A stretch of 64,000 nt of DNA from Rhodococcus sp. OK302 (GTDB taxonomy: Bacteria > Actinomycetota > Actinomycetes > Mycobacteriales > Mycobacteriaceae): NCBI RefSeq assembly GCF_002245895.1, contig NZ_NPJZ01000001.1:1165001-1229000 (forward strand), written 5' to 3'. The position numbers and the translations under genes were made by a program. This document shows, piece after piece, positions 51,790 to 59,908 of this stretch. Under the pieces are notes generated by a model, which saw only the letters and a program-made list of their open reading frames with translations, searched no databases and was not told where the DNA came from. How positions within the stretch are numbered: position 1 is the first letter of the stretch; every line of letters begins with the position of its first letter.

Positions 51790-52051
51790 CGGCTTTTTCT
51801 CGCAATTGCGGCGTTTCGAGTGTCTTGGCGAGCGTGTCGAGTGAAATGCCCAACACTTCGGCAACTGCGCTGATAGTGAAGAAGGCCGGTGTCGCGATGC
51901 GGCCTGTCTCGATCTTGCGCAAGGTCTCCACGGATATTCCGGCATCAAGTGCCACCTGGACCATGCTCCGGTCGCCGCGTGCAGTGCGCAGGAGTTCGCC
52001 CAGTCGCTGTCCTCGTTCGAGTTCTTCCGCCGTCAACGGCACACGCACCAT
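51782..52051 (-). CDS. Small XRE-family DNA-binding protein
   Basis: The 89-residue protein is almost entirely an HTH_XRE domain (about 17-75): LGELLRTARGDRSMVQVALD, then GISVETLRKIETGRIATPAF. It should bind DNA as a dimer. The ATG at 52051 lies six bases after a possible -10 box (TACTAT), so its transcript may be leaderless. It lies 16 bases upstream of the emb gene in the same direction and may be co-transcribed with it. It is divergent from a methionine aminopeptidase gene with palindromic sequence between, suggesting autoregulation. Confidence 0.85.
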   Translation of the reverse strand: MVRVPLTAEELERGQRLGELLRTARGDRSMVQVALDAGISVETLRKIETGRIATPAFFTISAVAEVLGISLDTLAKTLETPQLREKAAS

Positions 52052-52055
52052 GTGC

Positions 52056-52080
52056 CTATAGTAATACCGGTATAGTTATT
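52056..52080. promoter_or_regulatory. Palindromic operator/promoter between XRE and map genes
   Basis: The perfect palindrome ATACCGGTAT (52064-52073) is flanked by TATAGTAAT and TATAGTTAT direct repeats. The AT-rich block can serve as -10 boxes for both directions and as a binding site for the XRE protein. Confidence 0.55.
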
Positions 52081-52103
52081 CGAACAAGGGATGGTGCTTC
52101 GCG

Positions 52104-52865
52104 ATGGTGGAACTGAAAACCGCAAGAGAGATCGATGCAATGGCGGCCGCAGGCAAGATCGTTGCGGACGCTTTGGCGGCGGTGCGAGAAAATGCTCGCG
52201 TCGGCGTGACGCTACTCGAGTTGGATGCGATCGCCGCAGACGTCATCGCCGGGGCGGGAGCATCGCCGGTGTTCCTCAACTACGCGCCCCACGGGGCATC
52301 GCCGTTTCCCGGTGTCATCTGCGCCAGCGTCAATGATGCTGTCGTGCACGGCATTCCGGACGCATATCGACTGAAGAATGGTGATCTTGTCAGCATCGAC
52401 GGCGGAGCGAAACTCGACGGGTGGTGCGGCGACTCGGCTATCAGCTTCGTTGTCGGGCAAGGGCGACGCGAGGATCAGGCATTGATCGACGCCACCGATC
52501 AGGCTCTGGCACTGGGCATTGCGGCCGCGGTGCCCGGAAATCGATTAGGAGACATCGGTGCCGCGATCGGAAATCACGCCCGCAGTCTCGGGTACGGGAT
52601 GCTCGCCGATCACGGAGGTCACGGCATCGGGCGCGAGATGCACGAGGACCCCCACGTTGCCAATGAAGGTCGCGTCGGCAAAGGCCTGCGACTTCGACCC
52701 GGCCTTGTCATAGCTATCGAACCGATGCTCATCGCCGACGGTACCGACGAATATCGCCATGACTCCGACGGCTGGACACTGCGGACGTTGACCGGCGCAC
52801 GAGCCGCCCACAGTGAACACACCGTGGCGATCACCGCGGACGGACCGCTGATTCTGACTCGGTAA
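52104..52865 (+). CDS. map: Type I methionine aminopeptidase
   Basis: The enzyme removes N-terminal methionine from nascent proteins. It has 253 residues and all five metal ligands of the M24 fold: D in VSIDGGAKLDG, D in GWCGDSAISF, H in HGIGREMHEDP, E in AIEPMLIADG and E in HSEHTVAIT. It lacks the N-terminal SH3-binding extension of some mycobacterial enzymes. ATG 52104 has GGGATGG upstream. Its stop abuts that of the convergent membrane-protein gene. It is probably a second map copy rather than the ribosomal-operon copy, which is usually beside secY/adk. Confidence 0.9.
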   Translation: MVELKTAREIDAMAAAGKIVADALAAVRENARVGVTLLELDAIAADVIAGAGASPVFLNYAPHGASPFPGVICASVNDAVVHGIPDAYRLKNGDLVSIDGGAKLDGWCGDSAISFVVGQGRREDQALIDATDQALALGIAAAVPGNRLGDIGAAIGNHARSLGYGMLADHGGHGIGREMHEDPHVANEGRVGKGLRLRPGLVIAIEPMLIADGTDEYRHDSDGWTLRTLTGARAAHSEHTVAITADGPLILTR

Positions 52866-54725
52866 CTAGTTGGTGGTTTTTCCGTTCACGAGGCTCCGAA
52901 CATCCCACACCCAGACGTCGTCGACAGGCTTGGCGTCGAAGCCCACCAAATCGTTGACAGTCTGGCGCAGGGCGTTGTCGTCGTCAGCTTTGGGGAGCAC
53001 GAGGACGTCGGCGTGCCAGAACTGGAGATCTGTCAGTGCATTGGCGCGGGTAGTTGCGTCGATGGCAGGGATCTGGCCGGTTTCCTTGGTCTTCACCAAG
53101 AGTGACGAGGTGGGACGTGACTCGGCTCCGTAGATGCCGCCGCGGGTGATCGAATGCGGGCCGACGAAGTAGCCGCCGGCGATCGGGAATGCAAAATCGG
53201 AGTCGACCTGCCACTGCATGGCACGCACTTCTTCTCCGTTGGATACGGGCACCGATACAAGAGAGCCGTCGCTGACGTACTGCTCCCACGATCCGCTGGT
53301 GATGAACTCGGGAGTGGCGGGGCGTTCGACGGTATCGATGCGCGTCGGAATGAGAACAACCGATGCGATCGCCAACACGATCAACCAGGCTCCGGGCACG
53401 ATGCGGCGAGGGACGCGAGGATCTCGGATCTCCACCAGCGCGCGATACGTGCCGAGTGTCAGAAGCAGTCCGATGGCGGGAATCGCACCCATCGCGAAGC
53501 GGGATTCCAGAACCGACTCGAACAGGGGCAAGTGCGCCAGGAACTTCCATGGCAAGGTGATGCCGGTGTGATCGCCGTTGTACACAAGCTCGGATCCCAG
53601 CGACAGCACGCCCATGAAGACGATGACAGCGGCGCCGGCACGAACGAGCTTGTTCTTCCACATCCACACGGTTCCGCCGAGGATCAGCATGACGATCGGC
53701 CAGCCGAAGTACGAGTTTTCCTCGGTGGGGTTCATGCGGAACTCGGCGCCGTTCGAGTCACCGCCCACTGATTCGGTCGGAAGGGTGGTGAATGCCCCAA
53801 AGTCGGCTCCGGCTTGACCGTGGCCGACGCCGTCGTAGCTGGCGGGGCCGAAGAACTGTGAGTACAGCGGAATTGCCGTGATGAGAATGGACACGATCGC
53901 GCCGACGGCCAGGCCGGGCAAGCTGCGCCGGATCGCGGCTCGCGCTTTAGTGAGATCCGAGCACGCGTAGGCCGCGCCGAACACGAGCGCGGACATCGTG
54001 AAGATGAGAAGCGGTTCTTCGCCGAGGAAGATCTGCCAGGCCATCAGCAGTCCCAGGATGATGCCGTCCCGGACCGGCTTGGTTCCACGTGAAACGCGGA
54101 TGACCTGCATGAAAATGAACGGAATTACGAAGAAGCCGACAAAGTTCGGGTGCCCGTTGGCGTGCGAGATCATGGCCGGGGCAAATCCGCAGAATGCGCC
54201 ACCGACTGCGGCTGCAAATTTGATGCGGAGGGAATCGCCGGTCAGTACGTGACGGGAGAAGGTCCAGTACCAGGCAATTGCGGTACCAGCGAGGCCTAGC
54301 GTCAACCCGATCGCGTACGCCGGTGTCGGACCGAAGATCAGCGTGAGCGGCGCCAGCGGCATGCTGATGCCGAACATCGCGGTGTTGGCCATCAGATTCA
54401 CGCCGAGCGGGTAGTTCAGCAGATCGCTGTACAACGGCGTGCGGAACTGCGAGAGAGCGTGAGCCGTATCGGCGAAGAACCATTCCCACATGGACTGGTC
54501 GCGGCCGGCATTGACCAGGTATCCGGATTCCAGATTGCGCCAGAGGTTCGACATCACCCACACCGCAGCGAGGACGAAGATCACCATGATCGCCAGATCG
54601 ATCATTCGACTGCGGTTGACAATTCTGCTGCGGTTGACAATTCTGCTGCGGTTGATGACTGAGCGGACCCGCCCGGGGGTTGCCTCGACCAGCTGTTGTC
54701 GGTCTTCGGGCACAGTCTCGGTCAT
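52866..54725 (-). CDS. Polytopic membrane protein, GT-C-like, function unknown
   Basis: The 619-residue protein has a basic N-terminus with a repeated SRIVNR hexapeptide, then about 12 hydrophobic segments up to residue 450, and a C-terminal soluble domain of about 150 residues. An acidic loop after the first membrane helix (GRDQSMWEWFFAD) recalls the active-site loop of GT-C glycosyltransferases that use polyprenyl-phosphate sugars. Other conserved-looking pieces are LLNYPLGVNLMANT and HANGHPNFVGFF. I do not recognise a named family. In this neighbourhood a role in sugar transfer to the wall or a surface lipid is plausible, but unproven. Confidence 0.75.
   Translation of the reverse strand: MTETVPEDRQQLVEATPGRVRSVINRSRIVNRSRIVNRSRMIDLAIMVIFVLAAVWVMSNLWRNLESGYLVNAGRDQSMWEWFFADTAHALSQFRTPLYSDLLNYPLGVNLMANTAMFGISMPLAPLTLIFGPTPAYAIGLTLGLAGTAIAWYWTFSRHVLTGDSLRIKFAAAVGGAFCGFAPAMISHANGHPNFVGFFVIPFIFMQVIRVSRGTKPVRDGIILGLLMAWQIFLGEEPLLIFTMSALVFGAAYACSDLTKARAAIRRSLPGLAVGAIVSILITAIPLYSQFFGPASYDGVGHGQAGADFGAFTTLPTESVGGDSNGAEFRMNPTEENSYFGWPIVMLILGGTVWMWKNKLVRAGAAVIVFMGVLSLGSELVYNGDHTGITLPWKFLAHLPLFESVLESRFAMGAIPAIGLLLTLGTYRALVEIRDPRVPRRIVPGAWLIVLAIASVVLIPTRIDTVERPATPEFITSGSWEQYVSDGSLVSVPVSNGEEVRAMQWQVDSDFAFPIAGGYFVGPHSITRGGIYGAESRPTSSLLVKTKETGQIPAIDATTRANALTDLQFWHADVLVLPKADDDNALRQTVNDLVGFDAKPVDDVWVWDVRSLVNGKTTN
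54610..54655 (-). repeat. 18-bp in-frame tandem repeat
   Basis: CTGCGGTTGACAATTCTG is repeated 2.5 times without mismatch (54610-54627, 54628-54645, partial 54646-54655). It encodes SRIVNR repeats at the N-terminus of the membrane protein. Confidence 0.9.
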
Positions 54726-55074
54726 GCAGTCGGGGCCTTCCGGATGTCATCCACGTCAGCGGTTACGAGGTGGCAACTCATGTATCGATTCGGTAACTTA
54801 TCCCGTCAGCCTAACGAACAATGTGTTCACAGTTCGCCGACAGTGCGGTGAGCGGGACATTTGTGACACGTTCATTCACTGATTTCGGATCCGACGTGCT
54901 CGGATCGAGATCATCAGCCGTCGCCGTTTGACGGCTTTGTAACGGGGGTACCTCCGAAGGGTCTTGCTCGAATTCGTGCAACTCGAATTCGTTCACACAG
55001 CCCCGACGAATCCGGTTCTGTCCACGAACCGGAAATACGTCCGGGGCCACTACCGGACGGGATGGTGCTTGTGC
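54726..55074. promoter_or_regulatory. Divergent promoter region between membrane protein and MspA-like porin
   Basis: This 349-bp region has no gene. It holds a small AGCCGTC/GACGGCT hairpin (54916-54936) and two direct copies of CTCGAATTCGT (54967-54977 and 54982-54992), each with the 8-bp palindrome CGAATTCG, spaced 15 bp centre to centre. These could be operator sites for the porin gene. Confidence 0.5.
54967..54992. repeat. Two direct CTCGAATTCGT repeats
   Basis: Each 11-bp copy contains a perfect CGAATTCG palindrome. They lie about 85 bases upstream of the porin start. Confidence 0.7.
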
Positions 55075-55788
55075 ATGACGACTACACGGGCTTGTGACGG
55101 CGCAGTGACTGAGAACAGGGCGGGAAGAAAGTCTCGTATCGGCGTGGTCGGGGCAGTCGCAGCCCTTGCCATCGCCTTAGGCAGCACCAGCGCATCGGCA
55201 GGCGTCGACAACGCCAGTTCGATTGTCGACTCCAAAGGAAACCGGATAGAAGTCCTACAAATGGACACGTCAATCCATACCGTTCCGCCGCTCGACAGTT
55301 CCCCGCTCAGCGTCGAGTTCTTCCACGACGGAATTGCAAGCGTAAAGATCGACGGACCCGATGCCGACGGTTTCACAGGCACCAAACTGACGATCGGCTA
55401 TCAGATCGGTTACCCGATCGCATTTACGGGCGCCACGGTGTCGCTGTTTTCCCCCAACCTGGACTGGGCCCTGGCGGCCGACAACCATCTGAATATCGGC
55501 ATTACGCCGAATCCGACGCTTGACATGAATGTGGGCGGTACTGCGGGAATCGGTGGCAACATCATTCCGTCGCAGGAACTCGATCTAGATCTGGCGCCGG
55601 GCGGAATCACCGATGTCACATTGCTGTCGGACCAGGAGTTCGACGGTCCGGAGGCGACGGTGCGATTGTCGGGAGTTCACGGGTACGTGCAGGGTGCTCT
55701 TGGTCCGGTAACCATTCGGCCGTATGCAAAGGCCGTGACATCTCGTGGCGACACGGTAGTTACTTACGGTGCCCCGCAGCGACTTTGA
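55075..55788 (+). CDS. MspA-family porin
   Basis: The protein matches the MspA porin family, octameric beta-barrel channels of the mycolate outer membrane. Seen features are a signal peptide (GVVGAVAALAIALG, cleavage near SASAGVD), GTKLTIGYQIGYPIAF, and long alternating beta segments (GHIV-type barrel strands) ending VTYGAPQRL. From ATG 55075 it has 237 residues, a normal size. No strong ribosome site is visible, so the start could shift. It likely lets small hydrophilic solutes cross the outer membrane. A porin placed between emb and aftA is an interesting link to envelope assembly. Confidence 0.88.
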   Translation: MTTTRACDGAVTENRAGRKSRIGVVGAVAALAIALGSTSASAGVDNASSIVDSKGNRIEVLQMDTSIHTVPPLDSSPLSVEFFHDGIASVKIDGPDADGFTGTKLTIGYQIGYPIAFTGATVSLFSPNLDWALAADNHLNIGITPNPTLDMNVGGTAGIGGNIIPSQELDLDLAPGGITDVTLLSDQEFDGPEATVRLSGVHGYVQGALGPVTIRPYAKAVTSRGDTVVTYGAPQRL

Positions 55789-55802
55789 GGATAACGTGGC
55801 TG

Positions 55803-55839
55803 CTCTCGCCGTTACGCTGCAATAGCGTGACGGCGAGAG
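55803..55839. terminator. Bidirectional terminator hairpin
   Basis: A 16-bp stem with one G-T mismatch (55803-55818 with 55824-55839) and a five-base loop lies after the porin stop. It overlaps the stop codon of the convergent gene and is followed by TTGTTGC. Confidence 0.78.
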
Positions 55840-56462
55840 TTGTTGCTACCCTGCGTATTCGGCCTGGTTTTTGCGTCGACACCCGACCAGCTGTGTGAAC
55901 GAGAGAGTCGAACGATCTTCACGACGATCGCCGTCGACGCCCAGACCGTGCACACCGCCGTCACGAGGAGCAAAACCATCCAGTCGTGAGCGAAGAGTCC
56001 GATGATCGCGCCGATCGTGAAGGCGAGCGACACATTCACGACGCGTCCGGAGGTATCTGACGAGAGTAGGAACTCCACAGCAGGCTCGATGCTGTCAGAG
56101 GCTCCGTCCTCCTGCGAGGGTTGTTCCTGCACAGGTAGATCCAAGAGGTCGCCCCACTCCTGGAGTGCGACCGTATGCGCAGTGTCCGCGGGAAGGTCGT
56201 CAGGAGGTCGTGCGGCGGAGACATCGATCAGAGCGCGCGCCAGAGTGAGCACTTCGACGCGATGGCGGATGGCAACACCCAGCAACTCGTGGAACGCTTG
56301 CTCCGCGCCGTACGGCCGCCCCCGCGCAATGACAAGAGTGTGCTCCGCTGCATCCAAGATTGCGCGATGCGGAACCAATTCGCGACTTGGCGCAAAGAGT
56401 TCGCTCAATGTCATCACCTGCCCCGGCAAGATGGTGGATGCAGTTGCTGTCAACTGCGCCAT
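55812..56462 (-). CDS. ANTAR-like domain protein with C-terminal membrane segments
   Basis: The 216-residue protein has a segment at about 32-83 whose pattern follows the ANTAR RNA-binding domain (HRAILDAAEHTLVIARGR, then AEQAFHELLGVAIRHRVEVL and LARALIDVSA). An acidic linker (about 85-135) leads to two hydrophobic segments (about 143-158 and 161-182) and a basic tail. ANTAR domains usually act as antiterminators downstream of GAF or PAS sensors; here no sensor precedes it. ATG 56414, with GGGGCAGG upstream, is a better-supported alternative start. It is convergent to the porin gene and follows the TetR gene in the same direction. Function is inferred only. Confidence 0.6.
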   Translation of the reverse strand: MAQLTATASTILPGQVMTLSELFAPSRELVPHRAILDAAEHTLVIARGRPYGAEQAFHELLGVAIRHRVEVLTLARALIDVSAARPPDDLPADTAHTVALQEWGDLLDLPVQEQPSQEDGASDSIEPAVEFLLSSDTSGRVVNVSLAFTIGAIIGLFAHDWMVLLLVTAVCTVWASTAIVVKIVRLSRSHSWSGVDAKTRPNTQGSNNSRRHAIAA

Positions 56463-56519
56463 GTAACAGCCGAATACCCCGGAGATGACGGCGACAAACT
56501 CGGTGTGAACGGTTGGGAC

Positions 56520-57128
56520 TTACCTCGCCGGCGCGGGTGCGTTCAAGGCCCCGAGGCAACTCTCGATCAGATCGGCGACGATCGGCGCAGACTCTGCCGG
56601 TCCGTGAATTCTGCCTTCCCAGGTGGCAAAAGTAACGACACTGAGAACCGCCAGCGTGCCCGTCCGCAACTCCGCAATATCAGCCGGCAACGGGGACATG
56701 GACTCGATCCGGCGTCGCACGTCCCGGAAACTCTCAGCACGCATGTGTTCACGGATGGTCGACGACATCGCCGGATCAAAAATCGACTGCACAAGGAACC
56801 GGGCGTACAAACTGTGCTCACGTTCGATGGTTTGCTCTGCCAACGGCAGGATCAACGCTTCGACCAGTTGGCGCATGGTGGGAGGCTGCGGCCCGAGGTC
56901 GATTGCGTCGAGGAGTTCGCGTCGGCGCTCGCCGGCGGGCTTCATCCGCGAATCGACCACCGCCGTCAGAAGTCCTTCACGTGAACCGAAATGGTACTGC
57001 GCTGCCGACTTATTCGCCTGCCCCGCTTCTGTCTGGACATCACGCAAGGTCATTGCGGCCAGGCCGCGCTCTGCCACCAGTCGCTCGGCCGCATCGATCA
57101 TTGCCGCTCGGGCATCGGTTCTCGTCAC
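56520..57128 (-). CDS. TetR-family transcriptional regulator
   Basis: The N-terminal helix-turn-helix (about 8-55) has MIDAAERLVAERGLAAMTLR and NKSAAQYHFGSREGLLTAVV, the TetR signature. The C-terminal ligand-binding domain gives 202 residues, normal for TetR. The start is GTG 57128. It lies 64 bases downstream of aftA in the same direction and 57 bases upstream of the ANTAR-like gene. It may regulate itself and the neighbouring porin block. Ligand unknown. Confidence 0.88.
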   Translation of the reverse strand: MTRTDARAAMIDAAERLVAERGLAAMTLRDVQTEAGQANKSAAQYHFGSREGLLTAVVDSRMKPAGERRRELLDAIDLGPQPPTMRQLVEALILPLAEQTIEREHSLYARFLVQSIFDPAMSSTIREHMRAESFRDVRRRIESMSPLPADIAELRTGTLAVLSVVTFATWEGRIHGPAESAPIVADLIESCLGALNAPAPAR

Positions 57129-57192
57129 CGTATGAAGTTAGGGTGCGGACGGCACTGCGTCAACGCCCTCGTCAGGAAGCCCGCTGTGAGGT

Positions 57193-59136
57193 CTATCCCG
57201 GTCGGCTTGCGCCGGTGCGGGTTACCACCACAAAGGGTCCCTGCTCGGTAACCGTGAACTGCGGACTGCCGAACAGTTCTTTCGGGAATGTGACTGTGTA
57301 TCGGCGAACATTGGGATCGTTGGGGTACACGTCCTCGGCCAGACGCAAGGTGTAGCCGTCGGCTCCCTGGCGGAAGACAAAGGCGTCGGGTGCTCGCCAG
57401 GGTGCGGAATCCAAAGCCGCAATCAGCTCGTCGGACGTATCGAGTTCCGACCACTTCTTGATCAGCTCCGCGCGAGCGCGGAAGTCCGCCAACGGATTTG
57501 CGTAATGCGATGTGAGTCCCTGAAACCCGAAGTACGGGTAGAAGCTCAAAAACCCGATGTCGGCCGTCAGCACCACGAGGTCATGGGGTTCGCGGCCCAA
57601 CTGTTCACGAATGATGCGATCGATGTCGGCGTAGTTCGCTTCGGCTCCGGGCGGACGTTTGTCGCCGCGCTCGCCGTTGCCGTCGGTATCGCTGTAGGCG
57701 ACAGCGATATCCGGAGCCAATACCTGCGGGATGTTTTGCGCGAAAGCAATTGTTCCGATCACGCCGAGCGCAACCAGCACTGCCTTGACCCGAGGATTCT
57801 CACTGGTGGCCAACACAATCCACCCGGCGAACTCGAAGAACCCGAACACGCCGGCTGCTGCGAGGAGGGCAATGAGTACGGGTTCAAGCCGGAATCCGAG
57901 GAGGGTGGTGCCCGCGACGGTGACCGTCATAGACAGCAGAGCCCACAGGTAGACGGAGATAACGCCGATTCCCAGCGCGCGTGCGCGGCGTGAGAACAGG
58001 AAACGGGAAATCAGCCAGACGGTACCCAACATGCACAGTGCGCCGACGAGTGAGAATTTCAGCATCGGGAAGGGCAGTACCGCACCGGAATCCGGCAGGT
58101 AGTGCATCGCCGTGCCGGACTCTGCCGTAGCGCCGGAGAGAGCCTTGATCAGATAGGGAGCCCACACGATCAGCGCGACCAGTCCGGAGATTACTGCGAT
58201 TGCAGCCAAACGAATCAGCGGCCCCAGAGCAGCTTTCCACGAGTTCTGAGCCCGTGCGGCGAGTACCGCGGCAACGACCGCCATCAACGTCACGGCAAAG
58301 GCAGTGAACCCGAGATACAAGGTGTAGACGGTTGCGGCGAATCCGAGGAACAAGCCGGTGCCCAGAACAGCGCCCGCTCCGGCGAAGCGTTGTGCGCCCG
58401 GCCGATCCAGCGCGCCCCAGGCCAAGATCAGCACCGGCGGAATCAGCAAGTTGACGACGGCGCCGTAAGCCTCGGGAGAGTTGTACGCCAACACGACGGC
58501 CGTGACGGCCAACGCAGCGACAACAGCCCAATCGCGTCGAATCAGCTTGGTCCACAACACGAGTGCAACGACGGCGACAACTGCCAACGAGCCAATTGCG
58601 TAAGGCTTGAAGGCTTCCCAGCCGTCCATTCCCAGAAGGTTTGCTACCCGCCCGCCGACCCAGAACCAGCCGGCCGGATAGTAGGGCGGCAGATCGACGT
58701 ATGTCATGTCATGCAGCGCAGCAGAATCCGTGAGCCGGGTCAGATACTCGGTGCGGAACTGTTGATCGACGGAAACCCCGTGCAGATACAAGGTTGTCGC
58801 AGCGAGGGGAAGTCCGAGCGTCGTCGTGACGAATCCCGAGAGTCCGGCCCACGACAGGAGTTTCGCGAAACGTTCGGCTTTCTGCGCGCGGAACATCAGG
58901 ACTGCGATACCGATAACGGCGATGCAGACAACCTGCAGGACCGTCGTGACAGCCTGCGTGACATTCGACGACGTGAAGGCCGGCCAGTCGACCTTGCTGA
59001 AAGCGAACAGTCCTACCGCCGCAACGACGACGGCAACGAGTGCTGCGAGCAGCATTTCCACGACCGTCGCCGCGGCATTACGCCACGGCGACGGGGGGAT
59101 CGTTGTTAGAGCTGGTTCGGCTGTTGTCTGTGACAC
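57193..59136 (-). CDS. aftA: Arabinofuranosyltransferase AftA
   Basis: AftA adds the first arabinofuranose residues to galactan from DPA. The 647-residue membrane protein has about 11-13 hydrophobic segments and a C-terminal extracellular region. An acidic loop after the second helix pair (GVSVDQQFRTEYL) and the motif DLPPYYPAGWFWVGG fit the GT-C enzyme family. The start is GTG 59136, ten bases after the dprE2 stop, so dprE1-dprE2-aftA form one operon. M. tuberculosis order is the same (Rv3790-Rv3792), but there the emb genes follow directly. Confidence 0.93.
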   Translation of the reverse strand: MSQTTAEPALTTIPPSPWRNAAATVVEMLLAALVAVVVAAVGLFAFSKVDWPAFTSSNVTQAVTTVLQVVCIAVIGIAVLMFRAQKAERFAKLLSWAGLSGFVTTTLGLPLAATTLYLHGVSVDQQFRTEYLTRLTDSAALHDMTYVDLPPYYPAGWFWVGGRVANLLGMDGWEAFKPYAIGSLAVVAVVALVLWTKLIRRDWAVVAALAVTAVVLAYNSPEAYGAVVNLLIPPVLILAWGALDRPGAQRFAGAGAVLGTGLFLGFAATVYTLYLGFTAFAVTLMAVVAAVLAARAQNSWKAALGPLIRLAAIAVISGLVALIVWAPYLIKALSGATAESGTAMHYLPDSGAVLPFPMLKFSLVGALCMLGTVWLISRFLFSRRARALGIGVISVYLWALLSMTVTVAGTTLLGFRLEPVLIALLAAAGVFGFFEFAGWIVLATSENPRVKAVLVALGVIGTIAFAQNIPQVLAPDIAVAYSDTDGNGERGDKRPPGAEANYADIDRIIREQLGREPHDLVVLTADIGFLSFYPYFGFQGLTSHYANPLADFRARAELIKKWSELDTSDELIAALDSAPWRAPDAFVFRQGADGYTLRLAEDVYPNDPNVRRYTVTFPKELFGSPQFTVTEQGPFVVVTRTGASRPG

Positions 59137-59146
59137 GAAAATGAGC

Positions 59147-59908
59147 TTAGACGGGCAGCTTCCGGAAAACCGCGCGCGGGACGTGGCGCAGGCCCATCAT
59201 CACGAAGCGGAACGGACCCGGAGCCCAGACAATTTCCTTGCCCTTGTCGGACGCTGCAACAGCGAGCTTCGCGACGTCTTCCTTGTTGACAGTGAGCGGC
59301 GCTTCCTTGACGTGTGCGCTGAACTTGGTGCGCACCATGCCCGGCCGTACCACCGTCACGCTCGGCCCGAACTCTGCCAACGCCTCGCCGAGGCCCAGGT
59401 AGAAGCCGTCCAAGCCGGCTTTGGTGGAGCCGTAGACGAAGTTGGCGCGCTTGACGCGCTCACCGGCAACCGAGGACATCGCGATGATCTTGCCGAAGCC
59501 CTGAGCCTTCATCTTTTCGCCGATCAACACGCCGACGGACACTGCAGCGGTGTAGTTGACGTTTGCGACCAGCACAGCTTTGCGCTGGTTCTGCCACAGT
59601 TCCTCGGGGTCGCCGTCCAGACCGAACGCAACGATCGCGACGTCGACGTCGCCGCCGGACCATGCCGCGTCGATGACCTTGGGGTGGCTGTCGAAAGCCA
59701 CGGCATCGAAGTCGACAACCTCGACCTTGGTGGCGCCCTTGGCTTCCAACTGCTTTACCGCAGCGTCGCTGCCGGGATCACCGGGGAGCGTCGCCAGAAT
59801 GACGCGAACCGGCGCCTTCTTCAGGTACTCCTCGCACATGGCGAGGCCGATCTCAGATGTTCCACCGAGAAGCAAAACAGTTTGCGGGTTACCTACAGCG
59901 TTGATCAC
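59147..59908 (-). CDS. dprE2: Decaprenylphosphoryl-2-keto-ribose reductase DprE2
   Basis: DprE2 reduces the 2-keto intermediate made by DprE1 to decaprenylphosphoryl-arabinose with NADH. It is a short-chain dehydrogenase of 253 residues. The nucleotide motif is [14 protein letters not shown], the active-site serines are in IAMSSVAG, and the YxxxK motif is YGSTKAG. ATG 59908 overlaps the dprE1 stop by four bases, so translation is coupled. It matches Rv3791 in size and context. Confidence 0.96.
   Translation of the reverse strand: MINAVGNPQTVLLLGGTSEIGLAMCEEYLKKAPVRVILATLPGDPGSDAAVKQLEAKGATKVEVVDFDAVAFDSHPKVIDAAWSGGDVDVAIVAFGLDGDPEELWQNQRKAVLVANVNYTAAVSVGVLIGEKMKAQGFGKIIAMSSVAGERVKRANFVYGSTKAGLDGFYLGLGEALAEFGPSVTVVRPGMVRTKFSAHVKEAPLTVNKEDVAKLAVAASDKGKEIVWAPGPFRFVMMGLRHVPRAVFRKLPV

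Noticed and set aside
51766..51948. N-terminal extension of the upstream emb gene
   Set aside because: The extension overlaps the XRE gene in another frame and reads as low-quality sequence; GTG 51765 gives the family length.
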